A DNA stretch of 64,000 bases from Veronia pacifica (GCF_001707825.1 NZ_LYBM01000021.1:20339-84338), one strand, 5' to 3'. Positions 1 through 9,620 are shown, counted from the stretch's first letter. Notes: generated by a model from the sequence alone, not told the origin. Made by a program: numbers and translations.

Positions 1-400
1 GCAGTTTCAAATTCCATTCCTTTTGATTTTTTATGTAAGTATTCTGACTTTTTATTCCATTTTTCGCAAGTGTCAGGTTGAGAATACCTACGCTTTATGT
101 CCAAGCGTTCGTTGAGTTGGGTCTGAGAATGGCAAAGGTCTTTGTATGCGATACCATGAGGAAGCCCTTTGGGAGAGTGAGCTGCTTTCATAAAAAAACA
201 ATAAAACCAGAGTGTTGAATGATAGACATTGTACTGAAAGAGAGCGCGCAGTGTTCACTGGTCGGCAAATCACAGCATGTTGCAGCACAAATGCCATGTC
301 TTCAATTGATGAGAGTCATCCTGTTTATCCTCGCCCGTTGCAGTTAAATAGGTTTTCTGACACGCTTCTTGTATAACTCAGCATGCAAGAAGGCTAAATT
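1..400. other. Non-coding stretch upstream of mltA
   Basis: No convincing gene was seen on either strand. The one 69-codon minus-strand frame (88-297) lacks a ribosome site and resembles no family I know. I looked for a tRNA cloverleaf, because tRNA-fMet genes flank mltA in E. coli, and found none. The mltA promoter presumably lies in the last 100 bases. Confidence 0.5.
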
Positions 401-1459
401 TTGTACCGATTAGTGGGCGTTTTAAGCATCAGTCTCCTGATGACTGCATGTGCCCGACCTGTGGACCGTGGTCAGCAATATCTGGATGGCTCATTCGACG
501 AAGTTCTCAACCCTATTGTGGTGGTGAACAGTGACAAACCAAGGGACTACTCAGGCTTTCGGCCTCAGCTTGAAAAGGTAGAGGAGGTATCTCCAAGCCT
601 TACTGAAAAGCATAAGGCGTTATACTCCCGTCTTCAGCGCTGGCTTACTGACAGCGGTCAACCTGACGAATTGATCAATTACGGTATAGAGCCTCAGCAG
701 ATGGGCGGTGGGGATGGTTACGGTAATGTCTTATTTACCGGATATTTTTCCCCCGTGATTGAAATGCGACATAAGCCAGACGCTGAATATCGATATCCGG
801 TTTACGGCTTGCCAAGCTGTGATGATACGTGCCCGACACGAGAGCAAATATATCAAGGCGCACTCGATGGAAAAGGACTGGAGCTGGGTTATAGTGCCTC
901 ACTAATTGATAATTTTATCATGGAAGTACAGGGCAGTGGTTTTGTCCATTATGGTGACACTGACGATCTTGAGTATTTTGCCTATGCCGGAAAAAATGGT
1001 CACCCTTATGTCAGTATTGGCAAGGTGTTGATTGAACGTGGCGAAGTACCGCGAGAGAAAATGTCGCTTAAAGCGATTCAGGAGTGGGTTGCTGCTCACG
1101 ATAAAGATGAAGTGCTGGAGCTACTCAATCACAATACCTCTTTCGTTTTCTTTCAACCGAAAGATGCTCACCCTGTCACCGGCACTGCTGGGGTTCCTTT
1201 ATTAGCGGGAGCGTCAGTAGCGGCTGATCGTGATTATCTGCCAATGGGATCAGTGATTCTGGCTGAAGTTCCTGAACTTAATGAGCAGGGTAACTGGAAC
1301 GGAAAGCATACTCTTCGACTGCTCATGGCGCTTGATACAGGCGGAGTGGTGAAAGGAAACCATTTAGACCTTTATCACGGCATGGGTGAAGAGGCAGGTA
1401 TCACTGCCGGGCATTACAAATATTTTGGCCGGGTCTGGAAGCTTGCAACCCTGAATTGA
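401..1459 (+). CDS. mltA: Membrane-bound lytic murein transglycosylase A
   Basis: MltA cleaves the MurNAc-GlcNAc bond of peptidoglycan to give 1,6-anhydro ends, acting from the inner face of the outer membrane. The 352-residue product begins with a lipoprotein signal whose lipobox (LMTAC) puts the lipidated cysteine near residue 17. The C-terminal 3D-type domain keeps the conserved ALDTGG segment with the catalytic aspartate, followed by KGNHLDLYHGMGEEAG. The start is TTG at 401 with an AGAAGG ribosome site just upstream; no in-frame ATG gives a signal peptide. A shared terminator separates it from the convergent TAXI gene. Confidence 0.95.
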   Translation: MYRLVGVLSISLLMTACARPVDRGQQYLDGSFDEVLNPIVVVNSDKPRDYSGFRPQLEKVEEVSPSLTEKHKALYSRLQRWLTDSGQPDELINYGIEPQQMGGGDGYGNVLFTGYFSPVIEMRHKPDAEYRYPVYGLPSCDDTCPTREQIYQGALDGKGLELGYSASLIDNFIMEVQGSGFVHYGDTDDLEYFAYAGKNGHPYVSIGKVLIERGEVPREKMSLKAIQEWVAAHDKDEVLELLNHNTSFVFFQPKDAHPVTGTAGVPLLAGASVAADRDYLPMGSVILAEVPELNEQGNWNGKHTLRLLMALDTGGVVKGNHLDLYHGMGEEAGITAGHYKYFGRVWKLATLN

Positions 1460-1484
1460 CCGCGATGTGTAGAGGCGAAAAACG

Positions 1485-1512
1485 AAAAAGGCGAGCTGGA
1501 TGCTCGCCTTTA
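1485..1512. terminator. Bidirectional terminator between mltA and TAXI gene
   Basis: Seven-base stem GGCGAGC/GCTCGCC (1490-1496 with 1502-1508). It has an A-run on the left and TTT on the right, so it works best for the minus-strand TAXI gene and can also serve mltA. Confidence 0.75.
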
Positions 1513-1532
1513 CTGTGTCAGACTGAGAATAG

Positions 1533-2507
1533 TTACTTGATCAGGCCGACTTCACGGTAGTATTTTTCAGCACCCGGGTGAAGTGGCGCAGACAGACCAT
1601 CTTTGACCATCTCTTCTTTTTTCAGGTTCGCGAAAGCAGGGTGTAAACGGCGGAAGTCATCAAAGTTTTCAAATACTGCTTTTACTACGTTGTAAATCAC
1701 TTCTTCTGGTACTTCTGTTGATGATACGAAAGTGGCACCAACACCAAAGGTGTTTACATCGCCATTATTACCACGGTACATGCCGCCTGGAATGGTCGCT
1801 GTGCGGTAGTAATCATTGCTCGAGACCAGTTTAGAAACAGATGCGTTGTCAACGGTGACAATTTTGCTGTCACAGGCAGTGGTGGCTTCCTGAATCGCAC
1901 CACTTGGGTGACCAACGGTGTAAACCATTGCATCAATTTTGTTGTCGCACAATGCTTTTGACTGCTCAGCAGCTTTCAGTTCAGAGACTTGCTTATAGTC
2001 ACTCATTGACCAGCCCATCTCATTCATCAGCACTTCGATAGTACCGCGCTGACCAGAACCTGGGTTGCCCACGTTAACGCGTTTGCCTTTCAGGTCTTCG
2101 AACGTTTTGATACCAGAGTCGGCACGCGCAACGACAGTAAAGGGTTCAGGGTGAACAGAGAAGACAGCGCGTAGCTTTTTGAAAGGGCCCTGTTTTTCAA
2201 ATTTGCTTGAGCCATTGTAAGCGTGATATTGCCAGTCAGACTGGGCAATCCCCATGTCCAACTCACCCGCACGTATGGTGTTAATATTATAAATCGAGCC
2301 TCCGGTACTTTCGACGGAGCAACGGATGCCATGTTCCTTTTTCGACTTATTGACAAGGCGACAAATTGCACCACCTGTTGGGTAATAAACCCCGGTGACA
2401 CCACCTGTGCCAATAGTAATGAACTGCCCGGCCTGAGCCGTAGTTGATACCGTACCCACGGCGGCGAAAATACTAGATGCGACGAGTAAAGGTTTAAGTG
2501 TTTTCAT
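1533..2507 (-). CDS. TAXI family TRAP transporter solute-binding protein
   Basis: Periplasmic substrate-binding protein of the TAXI branch of tripartite ATP-independent periplasmic transporters. The 324-residue product has a cleavable signal peptide (about residues 1-26, ending AQA). The mature start, [19 protein letters not shown], is the family signature. Later [11 protein letters not shown] and [12 protein letters not shown] segments are typical of the ligand cleft. TAXI proteins usually work with a fused DctQM permease, but none is encoded nearby, so the partner must lie elsewhere. The ligand cannot be told from sequence; some family members bind glutamate or other dicarboxylates. The gene appears to be a single transcription unit ending at the shared terminator. 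Confidence 0.9.
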   Translation of the reverse strand: MKTLKPLLVASSIFAAVGTVSTTAQAGQFITIGTGGVTGVYYPTGGAICRLVNKSKKEHGIRCSVESTGGSIYNINTIRAGELDMGIAQSDWQYHAYNGSSKFEKQGPFKKLRAVFSVHPEPFTVVARADSGIKTFEDLKGKRVNVGNPGSGQRGTIEVLMNEMGWSMSDYKQVSELKAAEQSKALCDNKIDAMVYTVGHPSGAIQEATTACDSKIVTVDNASVSKLVSSNDYYRTATIPGGMYRGNNGDVNTFGVGATFVSSTEVPEEVIYNVVKAVFENFDDFRRLHPAFANLKKEEMVKDGLSAPLHPGAEKYYREVGLIK

Positions 2508-2639
2508 TATGGCTGTTCCTTGTCATTGATGTTATCTCTTTCACGCAGTCTCCACTGTAGCCTCACCTTGGAAAAAGTAAAAATGCGTGAACGCAGTTTG
2601 ATACCTCATACAAGAATAGAGGTAAATCTATCCAAGTTT

Positions 2640-2670
2640 TCAGGCCAAAAAAAACTTAACATTGGCCTGA
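2640..2670. other. Inverted repeat between aminotransferase and TAXI gene
   Basis: Nine-base perfect arms TCAGGCCAA/TTGGCCTGA with a 13-base A-rich loop. It lies 68 bp past the aminotransferase stop and about 130 bp upstream of the TAXI start. No T-run follows the stem, so it may be a 3' stability hairpin or weak terminator, or an operator for the TAXI gene. Confidence 0.4.
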
Positions 2671-2737
2671 CAAATCAAAATGTATGATGTTCGCCTACTG
2701 TGGTCTTACTACTTTGTTTCGACCGCATTAATTGGTC

Positions 2738-4069
2738 TTAAAGACTGACTGATGCTATTGCTTCATTAACGGATCGAGTAAGCCTTTCAGCCAGATGCTG
2801 TATTTCTTCCTCATTGATGATAAAGGGGGGAGCCAACAAAATATGGTGGCCTTGTTGACCATCTATCGTCCCTGCCATCGGATAGCACATCAACCCCTGC
2901 TGCATAGCAATATGCTTAATCCGTTTGTGTAACTGCGTTGCAGGTTTGAACGGCATTTTCGATGCCTTGTCTGCAACCAACTCAAGGCCCCAGAACAGAC
3001 CTCGGCCACGGATATCCCCAACATGCTGATGATCTCCGAATGCTTCAACCAGACGCTGATAAAACGATTTACCTTTATCACTGACCTCATCAAGAAGACC
3101 GGATGCAAGTACGTCTAATGTGGCATTTGCGGCCGCACAGGCAATGGGGTGAGCGAGGAAGGTATGACCGTGCTGAAAGAATCCGCTGCCATCATTGATA
3201 GCATGATAAATGTGCTTGTTAAGCAGCACGGCCCCGATCGGTTGATACCCAGCGGCCAGTCCCTTTGCCAACGCAACAATATCAGGCACGATCCCCTCTT
3301 GTTCAAAAGCAAAAAATGTCCCAGTGCGACCTGTGCCACACATCACTTCGTCGAGTATCAACAAAATATCGTAATGATCACATATCTCACGGACCCTGCG
3401 GAAATAGCCATTTTCTGGTGGCAAGACACCGGCTGTTGCACCGACAAAAGTTTCGGCAACGAAACCGACGACCGACTCCGGCCCAAGGCGGAGGATTTCC
3501 TCTTCCAGTGCTTGTGCTGCCCGTTCGCCATACTCAATGCGAGTCTCTTCCGGCATTGCGTTTCGATAAAAATAACAGGGATCGATAAACGAGGATGGCG
3601 CGAGTAAGGGGGCAAAAGTGGCGCGTCGCCACTGATTTCCGCCGACACCTAATGCCCCAAGTGTGTTGCCATGGTAACTTTGTCGGCGGCCAATAAAATG
3701 AGTCCGCTTGGGTTGTTCACGCTCAATCCAGTACTGCCTTGCCAGTTTTAGTGCTGATTCGACAGCTTCTGAGCCACCACTGACAAAATAGGCATGGCTC
3801 AGTGATGCAGGGCTTAACTCAATCAACTTATCCGCCAACTGTTCAGCGGGTTGTGAAGTAAAAAAGCCAGTATGAGCAAATGGAATACGTTCGGCCTGTC
3901 GCTGAATTGCAGAGATAACATCAGGATGATTGTGCCCCAGACAGGATACTGCCGCTCCCCCACACGCATCAAGATAGCGTTTACCCTTGGTGTCGATAAG
4001 ATAAACACCCTCACCAGTGTCGACGGTTGGTAATGATTCCCGGCAATGTCTGTGCAAAATATGCGTCAT
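2738..4069 (-). CDS. Class III PLP-dependent aminotransferase
   Basis: Fold-type I, class III (omega) aminotransferase of 443 residues, the usual length for the aspartate aminotransferase-like/adenosylmethionine-8-amino-7-oxononanoate branch. Visible landmarks are GGAAVSCLGHNHP near the N-terminus, FVSGGSEAVESALK (cofactor phosphate), LILDEVMCGTGRTG (Asp to the pyridine nitrogen) and ALAKGLAAGYQPIGAV with the Schiff-base lysine. The amino donor is unknown; such enzymes act on beta-alanine, taurine, GABA or other omega-amines with pyruvate or 2-oxoglutarate. A LysR-type gene starts 130 bp away on the opposite strand and is the obvious candidate regulator. Confidence 0.9.
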   Translation of the reverse strand: MTHILHRHCRESLPTVDTGEGVYLIDTKGKRYLDACGGAAVSCLGHNHPDVISAIQRQAERIPFAHTGFFTSQPAEQLADKLIELSPASLSHAYFVSGGSEAVESALKLARQYWIEREQPKRTHFIGRRQSYHGNTLGALGVGGNQWRRATFAPLLAPSSFIDPCYFYRNAMPEETRIEYGERAAQALEEEILRLGPESVVGFVAETFVGATAGVLPPENGYFRRVREICDHYDILLILDEVMCGTGRTGTFFAFEQEGIVPDIVALAKGLAAGYQPIGAVLLNKHIYHAINDGSGFFQHGHTFLAHPIACAAANATLDVLASGLLDEVSDKGKSFYQRLVEAFGDHQHVGDIRGRGLFWGLELVADKASKMPFKPATQLHKRIKHIAMQQGLMCYPMAGTIDGQQGHHILLAPPFIINEEEIQHLAERLTRSVNEAIASVSL

Positions 4070-4199
4070 CTTTGATCCCTGAGATAAGTCGTTCCCTCTC
4101 TCAAGTATGTCTCGGTTGAAAATTAAACAACAAACGATAAAAATTCAAAGAGTATTCCATTTTTTCATGGCGAGCTGGGCCCATAGTAAGGGGATGATC

Positions 4200-5105
4200 A
4201 TGAGCATACCGTACCCTCCACTTAAGACATTGAAAACCTTCATGGTTGCTGCCCAGTCCGATAGCTTTTCTCACGCTGCATTACAACTAAATATCAGTCA
4301 GAGTGCCGTCAGCAAGCAGATCTTACAGCTTGAAACTTTTCTGGGCTGTCCATTGTTTGAACGGATAGGCGGCGGCATTGAAATCACTAATGCAGGCAGA
4401 CGCTATCTGCCGTGGGTGATCAAAGCAATGGAAACGCTACAACACGCAACGGCAGATGTAGTCCAGATGGCACAGGAACATGTGAGGCTTGAGATATCAC
4501 TGCCGCCCTCAATGGCCAGCTTATGGTTAATCCCGAGGTTAAATGCATTGTCTGAAGCATTTCCTGATTTACACCTCGTGTTGCGGTCAACATCGACGGG
4601 AGCAGCCGTCAACGTGCTTGATTGTGATATTGCCATTCACTGTTTACCGATGTCTACGAACGATGAGCAATTGGAATGTTTGATTGAAGAAAATCTGTTG
4701 CTGGTGGCACCGCAAGATCATATCGATAACTGTAAAAATATCGACGATATATTCGCGAAAAATAAGGCGTTACTTCACGCCACTCGGCCACAGCTTTGGC
4801 AACAGTTCTGGCATCGTCACTCAGTCACCGAAGCTTTTGCTGAGGTGGGCACTGGCTTTGAGCATTTTTTTATGGCACTTGAGGCGGTAAAGCAGGGAGG
4901 TGGGGTCGCGCTAATCCCGGACTTTATGGCGGCAGACAGCCTTCAGCGCGGTGACATCACACATATCCCGGGACTTAACCTGGTCAGTGGCTATGGCTAT
5001 TTTATGTTTTGCCCCAGTTATAAAAGACGAACAGCAACCGTTGAGCGATTAATTTTTTGGTTCAGGTCGACATTGGCAAATCACAAGCAGATAGACATTT
5101 TATGA
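4200..5105 (+). CDS. LysR family transcriptional regulator
   Basis: Product of about 301 residues with the LysR architecture. An N-terminal winged helix-turn-helix (LKTLKTFMVAAQSDSFSHAA, then SQSAVSKQILQLE) is followed by a periplasmic-binding-protein-like effector domain. It is closest in style to the GcvA group (LFERIGGGIEITNAGRRYL). I chose ATG 4200 because AAGGGG lies 7 bases upstream. An upstream in-frame extension to 4107 adds residues that do not look like the family, and ATG 4194 touches the ribosome site. It is divergent from the aminotransferase and probably controls it from the 130 bp shared promoter region. Confidence 0.88.
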   Translation: MSIPYPPLKTLKTFMVAAQSDSFSHAALQLNISQSAVSKQILQLETFLGCPLFERIGGGIEITNAGRRYLPWVIKAMETLQHATADVVQMAQEHVRLEISLPPSMASLWLIPRLNALSEAFPDLHLVLRSTSTGAAVNVLDCDIAIHCLPMSTNDEQLECLIEENLLLVAPQDHIDNCKNIDDIFAKNKALLHATRPQLWQQFWHRHSVTEAFAEVGTGFEHFFMALEAVKQGGGVALIPDFMAADSLQRGDITHIPGLNLVSGYGYFMFCPSYKRRTATVERLIFWFRSTLANHKQIDIL

Positions 5106-5159
5106 GCAAGCGAGTATAAACCGCTTTCGCGTTTATCACGGAGTCACAGAGTCAAGATT

Positions 5160-5963
5160 ATGTCCAGTTCAACTTCACCTGCATCTGAAAGTTACCAACA
5201 ACGTTTTGGTGGAACCCGGCGACTATATGGAATGAGTGAGCTGGAGATATTACGTCAGGCACATATCTGTGTTATCGGTATTGGTGGTGTTGGCTCATGG
5301 GCTGTTGAGGCACTGGCTCGCAGCGGTGTCGGCTCACTGACACTGATTGATATGGACGATATCTGTGTCACTAATATAAACCGCCAGATACACGCTATGT
5401 CAGGAACAGTGGGGCAGAGCAAAATCGATGTTATGGCAGAAAGAGTAAAAGCGATTAACCCTGACTGTCAGGTGAATTTGGTCGATGACTTTATCGATGA
5501 GAAAAACATTCCAGAGTATATTACCTCTGACTTCGATTATGTCCTGGATGCCATCGACAGTATAAAACCCAAAACCGCTTTGTTGGCTTATTGTAAGCGC
5601 AATAAGATCAAAATCATTACCGTGGGCGGTGCGGGAGGGCAGGTTGATCCTACTCAGATCCAAGTTGCTGATCTGACCAAAACTATTCAGGATCCTTTGG
5701 CCGCCAAGCTAAGAAATAACCTACGCCGCTTCCACAACTTCACCAAAACCAAAGGTCGAAAATTTGGTATTGAATGTGTGTACTCAACTGAGCAGCTCAA
5801 GTATCCACAACCAGATGGCTCTGTCTGCGAGTCGAAGTCCAATGCTGAAGGGCCGAAAAGAATGGATTGTGCCAGTGGATTTGGTGCAGCAACCATGGTG
5901 ACAGCGACTTTTGGGTTTGTAGCTGTATCTAGGATCATTCAAAAGTTGACGGTGAAAAAATAA
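5160..5963 (+). CDS. tcdA: tRNA threonylcarbamoyladenosine dehydratase (TcdA/CsdL)
   Basis: TcdA is an E1-like enzyme that uses ATP to dehydrate t6A37 in tRNA to the cyclic form ct6A. The 267-residue product has the ThiF/MoeB/HesA adenylation fold with the nucleotide loop GIGGVGSWAVEALARSGVG near residue 40. DMDDICVTNINRQIHA follows, then a C-terminal GFGAATMVTATFGF segment as in E. coli TcdA. In E. coli it is in the csd cluster (csdL), since CsdA-CsdE feed sulfur-relay steps that support it. Here the csdE-csdA pair is 5 kb away on the other strand, across the pha operon. Confidence 0.95.
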   Translation: MSSSTSPASESYQQRFGGTRRLYGMSELEILRQAHICVIGIGGVGSWAVEALARSGVGSLTLIDMDDICVTNINRQIHAMSGTVGQSKIDVMAERVKAINPDCQVNLVDDFIDEKNIPEYITSDFDYVLDAIDSIKPKTALLAYCKRNKIKIITVGGAGGQVDPTQIQVADLTKTIQDPLAAKLRNNLRRFHNFTKTKGRKFGIECVYSTEQLKYPQPDGSVCESKSNAEGPKRMDCASGFGAATMVTATFGFVAVSRIIQKLTVKK

Positions 5964-6079
5964 TTGTCATCCCTCATCTCTTTAACTTTTTCAGAGGGGT
6001 AATGAGAGAATTGCGGAGTGTCGTCAGAATACGATCAAAGGACAATATTCAACAAGCCATCTGGCTGAAGGAATAAAAA

Positions 6080-6100
6080 AGAGCCGCGAGTAGCGGCTCT
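6080..6100. terminator. Bidirectional terminator between tcdA and phaC
   Basis: Eight-base perfect stem AGAGCCGC/GCGGCTCT with a five-base loop, an A-run to the left and TTTC to the right. It lies 28 bp beyond the phaC stop and ends the pha operon; it may also stop tcdA transcripts. Confidence 0.8.
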
Positions 6101-6127
6101 TTCAGTTTATAACTGTTTGTCACAGAG

Positions 6128-7930
6128 TTAGGCAGCAGATTCTGTCTTTTCCTCTACCTTTTGCGTAACAGGCAGTACTTGTTTGACATAATCGCCCGGA
6201 GCAACGCCCAGCACTGGGAAGTTAGCTGAACCTTGTTGATAAGGAGCAACTTTTTCTTCTGTGTTGAACGTGGATAACCATGTGTTCCAGTGAGTCCACC
6301 ATGAACCAAGATTATGCGATGCTCCCTCAAACCACTCTTCAGCCGTTTCAGCAAGTGCATCGTTGACCCAGAAGCCATACTTATTCTTGGCGGGGTGATT
6401 AACGATACCCGCGATATGGCCTGATTCACCCAGAACGAAAGTTTTGTTACCACCTAAGTTCTGTGCGCCTCGGTAAGTGCCTTGCCAAAGTGCGATATGG
6501 TCTTCTTTGGTAGAGATAAAGTAGCTCGGTACTTTAATCTTGTTCAGATCAATCCATACACCGCCAACCTTGACCCCTTTGTCCTGTACCAGTTTGTTTT
6601 GCAGGTACAGTTCACGGAGCAGGAAGTTGTGGCAGCTTGCAGTAACGTTTGTACTGTCGCTATTCCAATAGAGAAGATCGAAGTCTACCGGGCTGTTTCC
6701 TTTCAGGTAGTTATCGATGTAGTAGTTCCAGTACAAGCTGTTTTCACGCAGCAGGCTGAATGTCACGCTGAGAGAGCGGCCATCCATATACCCACGGGCT
6801 TCGTTTTGTAGCGTCATAGCATCAACAACACTTTCGTTGATGTAAGCGCCTACCTCACCCGGTTGACTGAAATCGAGCAGCGTCGTGAAGAAAGAGGCAG
6901 ACTTGATCCGTGCTTTCATTCTTTTCGCTGCGTAGTATGCAATTGTTGTTGCCAGCAAGGTGCCGCCAATACAATAACCCGCTGCGTTTATCTGCTGCTG
7001 ACCAGTGATATCTTCAATCGCGTTGACCGCTTTAACAACACCTTCGGTCACGTAATTTTCAAAGTCTACATGACGTTGTTCAACAGACGGGTTTCTCCAT
7101 GACATCATAAATACGGTATGGCCTTGTTCAACAAGCCAACGCACCATGGAGTTCTTTTCTCTCAGGTCGAGGATGTAATATTTGTTGATGAATGGCGGAA
7201 CGATCAACAGTGGTGTTGCGTTTACCTTTTTCGTCAATGGACGATATTGAATCAGCTCAAACAGCTCATTCTTGTAAACCACATCACCCGCTGAGTTCGC
7301 AACATCTTCACCAACTCGGAATGCATTATTATTGGTCATGCGAACTTTGAGAATATCCGCACTGGACTCTAAGTCTTCCTGAAGCTGTTCCAAGCCTGTC
7401 AGCAAGTTTTCGCCGTTTTTCTCCAGAGTCAGCTTAAGCAGTTCTGGGTTTGTCGCGATAAAGTTACTTGGCGACATCGCATTGATTGCCTGGCGGGAGA
7501 AAAACACAAGGCGTTCTTTGGCTTTGTCATCCATCCCTTCAACGGAATTGATTGTGTCTAGGAGGCTACGACCAAACAGTAGATAGGATTGCTTGATGAA
7601 ATTATAGAATGCGTCATCCTGCCAGCTTTTATCCTGAAAACGCTTGTCGTCTCTCTCAGGCGTCACAACCGATTGTTGGTTGGCTTGCAGTGCCACGTTT
7701 TGCCAGATTTCGAGTTGTTTCTGCCACCACTGCATTTGAACTTCAAGCATTGCCGCAGGTTGCTTGGCAGCATTTTCCAGCAGTTGGGCAGTATCGTCGA
7801 TACTGATCTCTTGCATTGCTTTATTCAAAGGTGAATTTACGGCTGCCTTGCCCTGCTCAAGATCTTGCCACCATTGCTGGTTACTCTCTTGGAGTTTTAC
7901 AAGGTAGTCCGAGAAGAAGTTTTGTAACAT
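6128..7930 (-). CDS. phaC: Class I poly(3-hydroxyalkanoate) synthase
   Basis: PhaC polymerises 3-hydroxybutyryl-CoA (class I, short chain) into storage granules. The 600-residue product has an N-terminal helical domain and a C-terminal alpha/beta hydrolase core. The lipase-like box NAAGYCIGGTLLATT carries the catalytic cysteine. MSWRNPS follows the family pattern, an aspartate lies in the YFISTKEDHIALWQ stretch, and the catalytic histidine is in GESGHIAGIVNHP. It is last in phaB-phaA-phaP-phaC, the order found in other Vibrionaceae. A hairpin in the 61 bp gap after phaP may set its expression below that of phasin. Confidence 0.97.
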   Translation of the reverse strand: MLQNFFSDYLVKLQESNQQWWQDLEQGKAAVNSPLNKAMQEISIDDTAQLLENAAKQPAAMLEVQMQWWQKQLEIWQNVALQANQQSVVTPERDDKRFQDKSWQDDAFYNFIKQSYLLFGRSLLDTINSVEGMDDKAKERLVFFSRQAINAMSPSNFIATNPELLKLTLEKNGENLLTGLEQLQEDLESSADILKVRMTNNNAFRVGEDVANSAGDVVYKNELFELIQYRPLTKKVNATPLLIVPPFINKYYILDLREKNSMVRWLVEQGHTVFMMSWRNPSVEQRHVDFENYVTEGVVKAVNAIEDITGQQQINAAGYCIGGTLLATTIAYYAAKRMKARIKSASFFTTLLDFSQPGEVGAYINESVVDAMTLQNEARGYMDGRSLSVTFSLLRENSLYWNYYIDNYLKGNSPVDFDLLYWNSDSTNVTASCHNFLLRELYLQNKLVQDKGVKVGGVWIDLNKIKVPSYFISTKEDHIALWQGTYRGAQNLGGNKTFVLGESGHIAGIVNHPAKNKYGFWVNDALAETAEEWFEGASHNLGSWWTHWNTWLSTFNTEEKVAPYQQGSANFPVLGVAPGDYVKQVLPVTQKVEEKTESAA

Positions 7931-7955
7931 GAGTTATCCCTCTTGATCGGAAACT

Positions 7956-7984
7956 ACACTGCCCCGTAAAAAACAGGGCAGTGT
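7956..7984 (-). other. Intercistronic hairpin between phaP and phaC
   Basis: Perfect nine-base arms ACACTGCCC/GGGCAGTGT with an 11-base loop, starting 8 bp after the phaP stop and ending 26 bp before the phaC start. No T-tract follows the stem on the transcribed strand, so it is more likely an mRNA-processing or stabilising element, or a partial attenuator, than a full terminator. Confidence 0.55.
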
Positions 7985-7991
7985 ACCTGAA

Positions 7992-8339
7992 TTATGCTGG
8001 AGTAGCGGCTTTCAGGTTTTCGGTAGCCAGATGATCAAGCTCGTCTTTAAACTCTTTAGCAACGTTCTGAAGTTTGTTGCTGTCGTCGATCAGCTGCTGT
8101 GACAGGTGAGTCAGAGCATTCATTTGCTGGCCAGCAAAAGCGGTAAAAGAAGTCACATCTTTTACATCGCTCGCTGCTTTCATTTGAGCAAGACCCATTT
8201 CGCTGTAAGTGCGGATTGCATTCAGTTGCAGCTCAGTCAGAGTTTCAACATTTTTGGTAACCAGTTTGTTGAACTTAACAAACGGTGCCATGCTTTTTTC
8301 TGTTTGCTCTGAAACGGTCTTAAACATTTCTGTGTACAT
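7992..8339 (-). CDS. phaP: Phasin family protein
   Basis: Phasins coat PHA granules and set their number and size. The 115-residue product is almost wholly amphipathic helix (phasin_2-type pattern, for example VETLTELQLNAIRTYSEMGL) with no signal peptide, as expected for a granule-surface protein. I chose the ATG at 8339 (MYTEMFK) because AGGAG precedes it by a proper distance; the longer frame to 8372 adds residues without a ribosome site. It lies between phaA and phaC in the pha operon. Confidence 0.93.
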   Translation of the reverse strand: MYTEMFKTVSEQTEKSMAPFVKFNKLVTKNVETLTELQLNAIRTYSEMGLAQMKAASDVKDVTSFTAFAGQQMNALTHLSQQLIDDSNKLQNVAKEFKDELDHLATENLKAATPA

Positions 8340-8394
8340 GGTGTTTCTCCTGAGTATTTGTATTGCGTGCAAGGGATATTAATAAATCAATTTA

Positions 8395-9609
8395 TTACTG
8401 TTCAGTAACGCGTTTTATAACGACGGCCGTACCCATACCACCACCGATACAGAGAGACGCAACACCGTAAGTGTCCTGACGTTTTTCCAGTTCGTGAACG
8501 AGGGAAACAAGAATACGGTTGCCTGAAGCACCCAGAGGGTGACCCAGTGCAATTGCACCACCGTTTACGTTTGCTTTTTCCAGAATGCTGTCTTTTGACA
8601 CGCCATGGTTATCAGCAAGTTGGTGAACAACACCAAGTGCTTGCGCTGCAAATGCTTCATTAAGCTCGAACAGATCCATGTCTTGGATAGACAGCTCTGC
8701 TTTTTCAAGCGCTTTTGTTACGGCACCAACAGGTCCCAGACCCATGATTTTTGGATCCAAGCCAACTTGTGCATAGCTTGAGATTTCAGCTACAGGAGTA
8801 AGACCAAGACGTTTAACTGCAGATTCAGAGGCAACAACAACAGCGCTCGCACCGTCATTCAGACCAGACGCATTACCTGCGGTGACTGTACCTTCACGGT
8901 CGAATGCAGGACGCAGTTTTGCCAGACCTTCAACTGTGCAATCTGCTTTTGGGTATTCGTCAGTATCGAAGACAAAAGACTTACGACGCTGCTTTACTTC
9001 TACTGGGATAATTTCATCGTTGAAACGACCTGCCTCAACCGCTGAAACCGCTTTTTGCTGGCTGGTGCGTGCGTATTCGTCTTGTTGTTCTCGGCTTAAG
9101 CCGACCAACTCTGCAACGTTTTCCGCAGTAACACCCATGTGGTACTCGTTGTAAACGTCAGTAAGACCGTCAGCAATCAGCAGGTCCTTCATGGCGATAT
9201 CACCCATTTTCTGGCCCTGGCGCATTGCACCTGAAACAGCGAATGGAATCTGTGACATATTTTCAACGCCAGCTGCAACAATCACTTCTGCGTCACCGCT
9301 ACGAATGTGTGAAACGGCATCCATTACCGCTTTCATACCACTACCGCAGACCATGTTGATGCTGTAGGCAGGAACAGTTTCTGGCAGGTCAGCGAAAATA
9401 GCAGCTTGACGACCTATGCCCATACCTTGACCAGCACTAACAACATTACCCAGAATGACTTCTTCTACGTCATTACCAGAAACATTGGCAGCTTCAAGTG
9501 CGCCTTTGATTGCAACAGCAGCCAATTTGCCTGCTGGCACGTCTTTTAAAGAACCTGTGAATGCGCCAATTGGGGTACGCTTAGCGGCAACGATATAAAC
9601 CTTTTCCAT
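8395..9609 (-). CDS. phaA: Acetyl-CoA C-acetyltransferase (beta-ketothiolase)
   Basis: Condenses two acetyl-CoA to acetoacetyl-CoA, the first step of poly-3-hydroxybutyrate synthesis. The 404-residue thiolase has the nucleophilic cysteine in INMVCGSGMKAV (about residue 90), the NEAFAAQALG histidine segment, GGAIALGHPLGASG, and the C-terminal CIGGGMGTAVVI cysteine loop. It is slightly longer than the ~393-residue norm, through small insertions rather than an extra domain. It sits 11 bp downstream of phaB, which supports the biosynthetic rather than degradative role. Confidence 0.95.
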   Translation of the reverse strand: MEKVYIVAAKRTPIGAFTGSLKDVPAGKLAAVAIKGALEAANVSGNDVEEVILGNVVSAGQGMGIGRQAAIFADLPETVPAYSINMVCGSGMKAVMDAVSHIRSGDAEVIVAAGVENMSQIPFAVSGAMRQGQKMGDIAMKDLLIADGLTDVYNEYHMGVTAENVAELVGLSREQQDEYARTSQQKAVSAVEAGRFNDEIIPVEVKQRRKSFVFDTDEYPKADCTVEGLAKLRPAFDREGTVTAGNASGLNDGASAVVVASESAVKRLGLTPVAEISSYAQVGLDPKIMGLGPVGAVTKALEKAELSIQDMDLFELNEAFAAQALGVVHQLADNHGVSKDSILEKANVNGGAIALGHPLGASGNRILVSLVHELEKRQDTYGVASLCIGGGMGTAVVIKRVTEQ

Positions 9610-9620
9610 TTCAATACTCC

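Noticed and set aside
1..400. Possible tRNA-fMet genes upstream of mltA
   Set aside because: Looked for because of E. coli synteny; no acceptor/T-arm pattern was seen.
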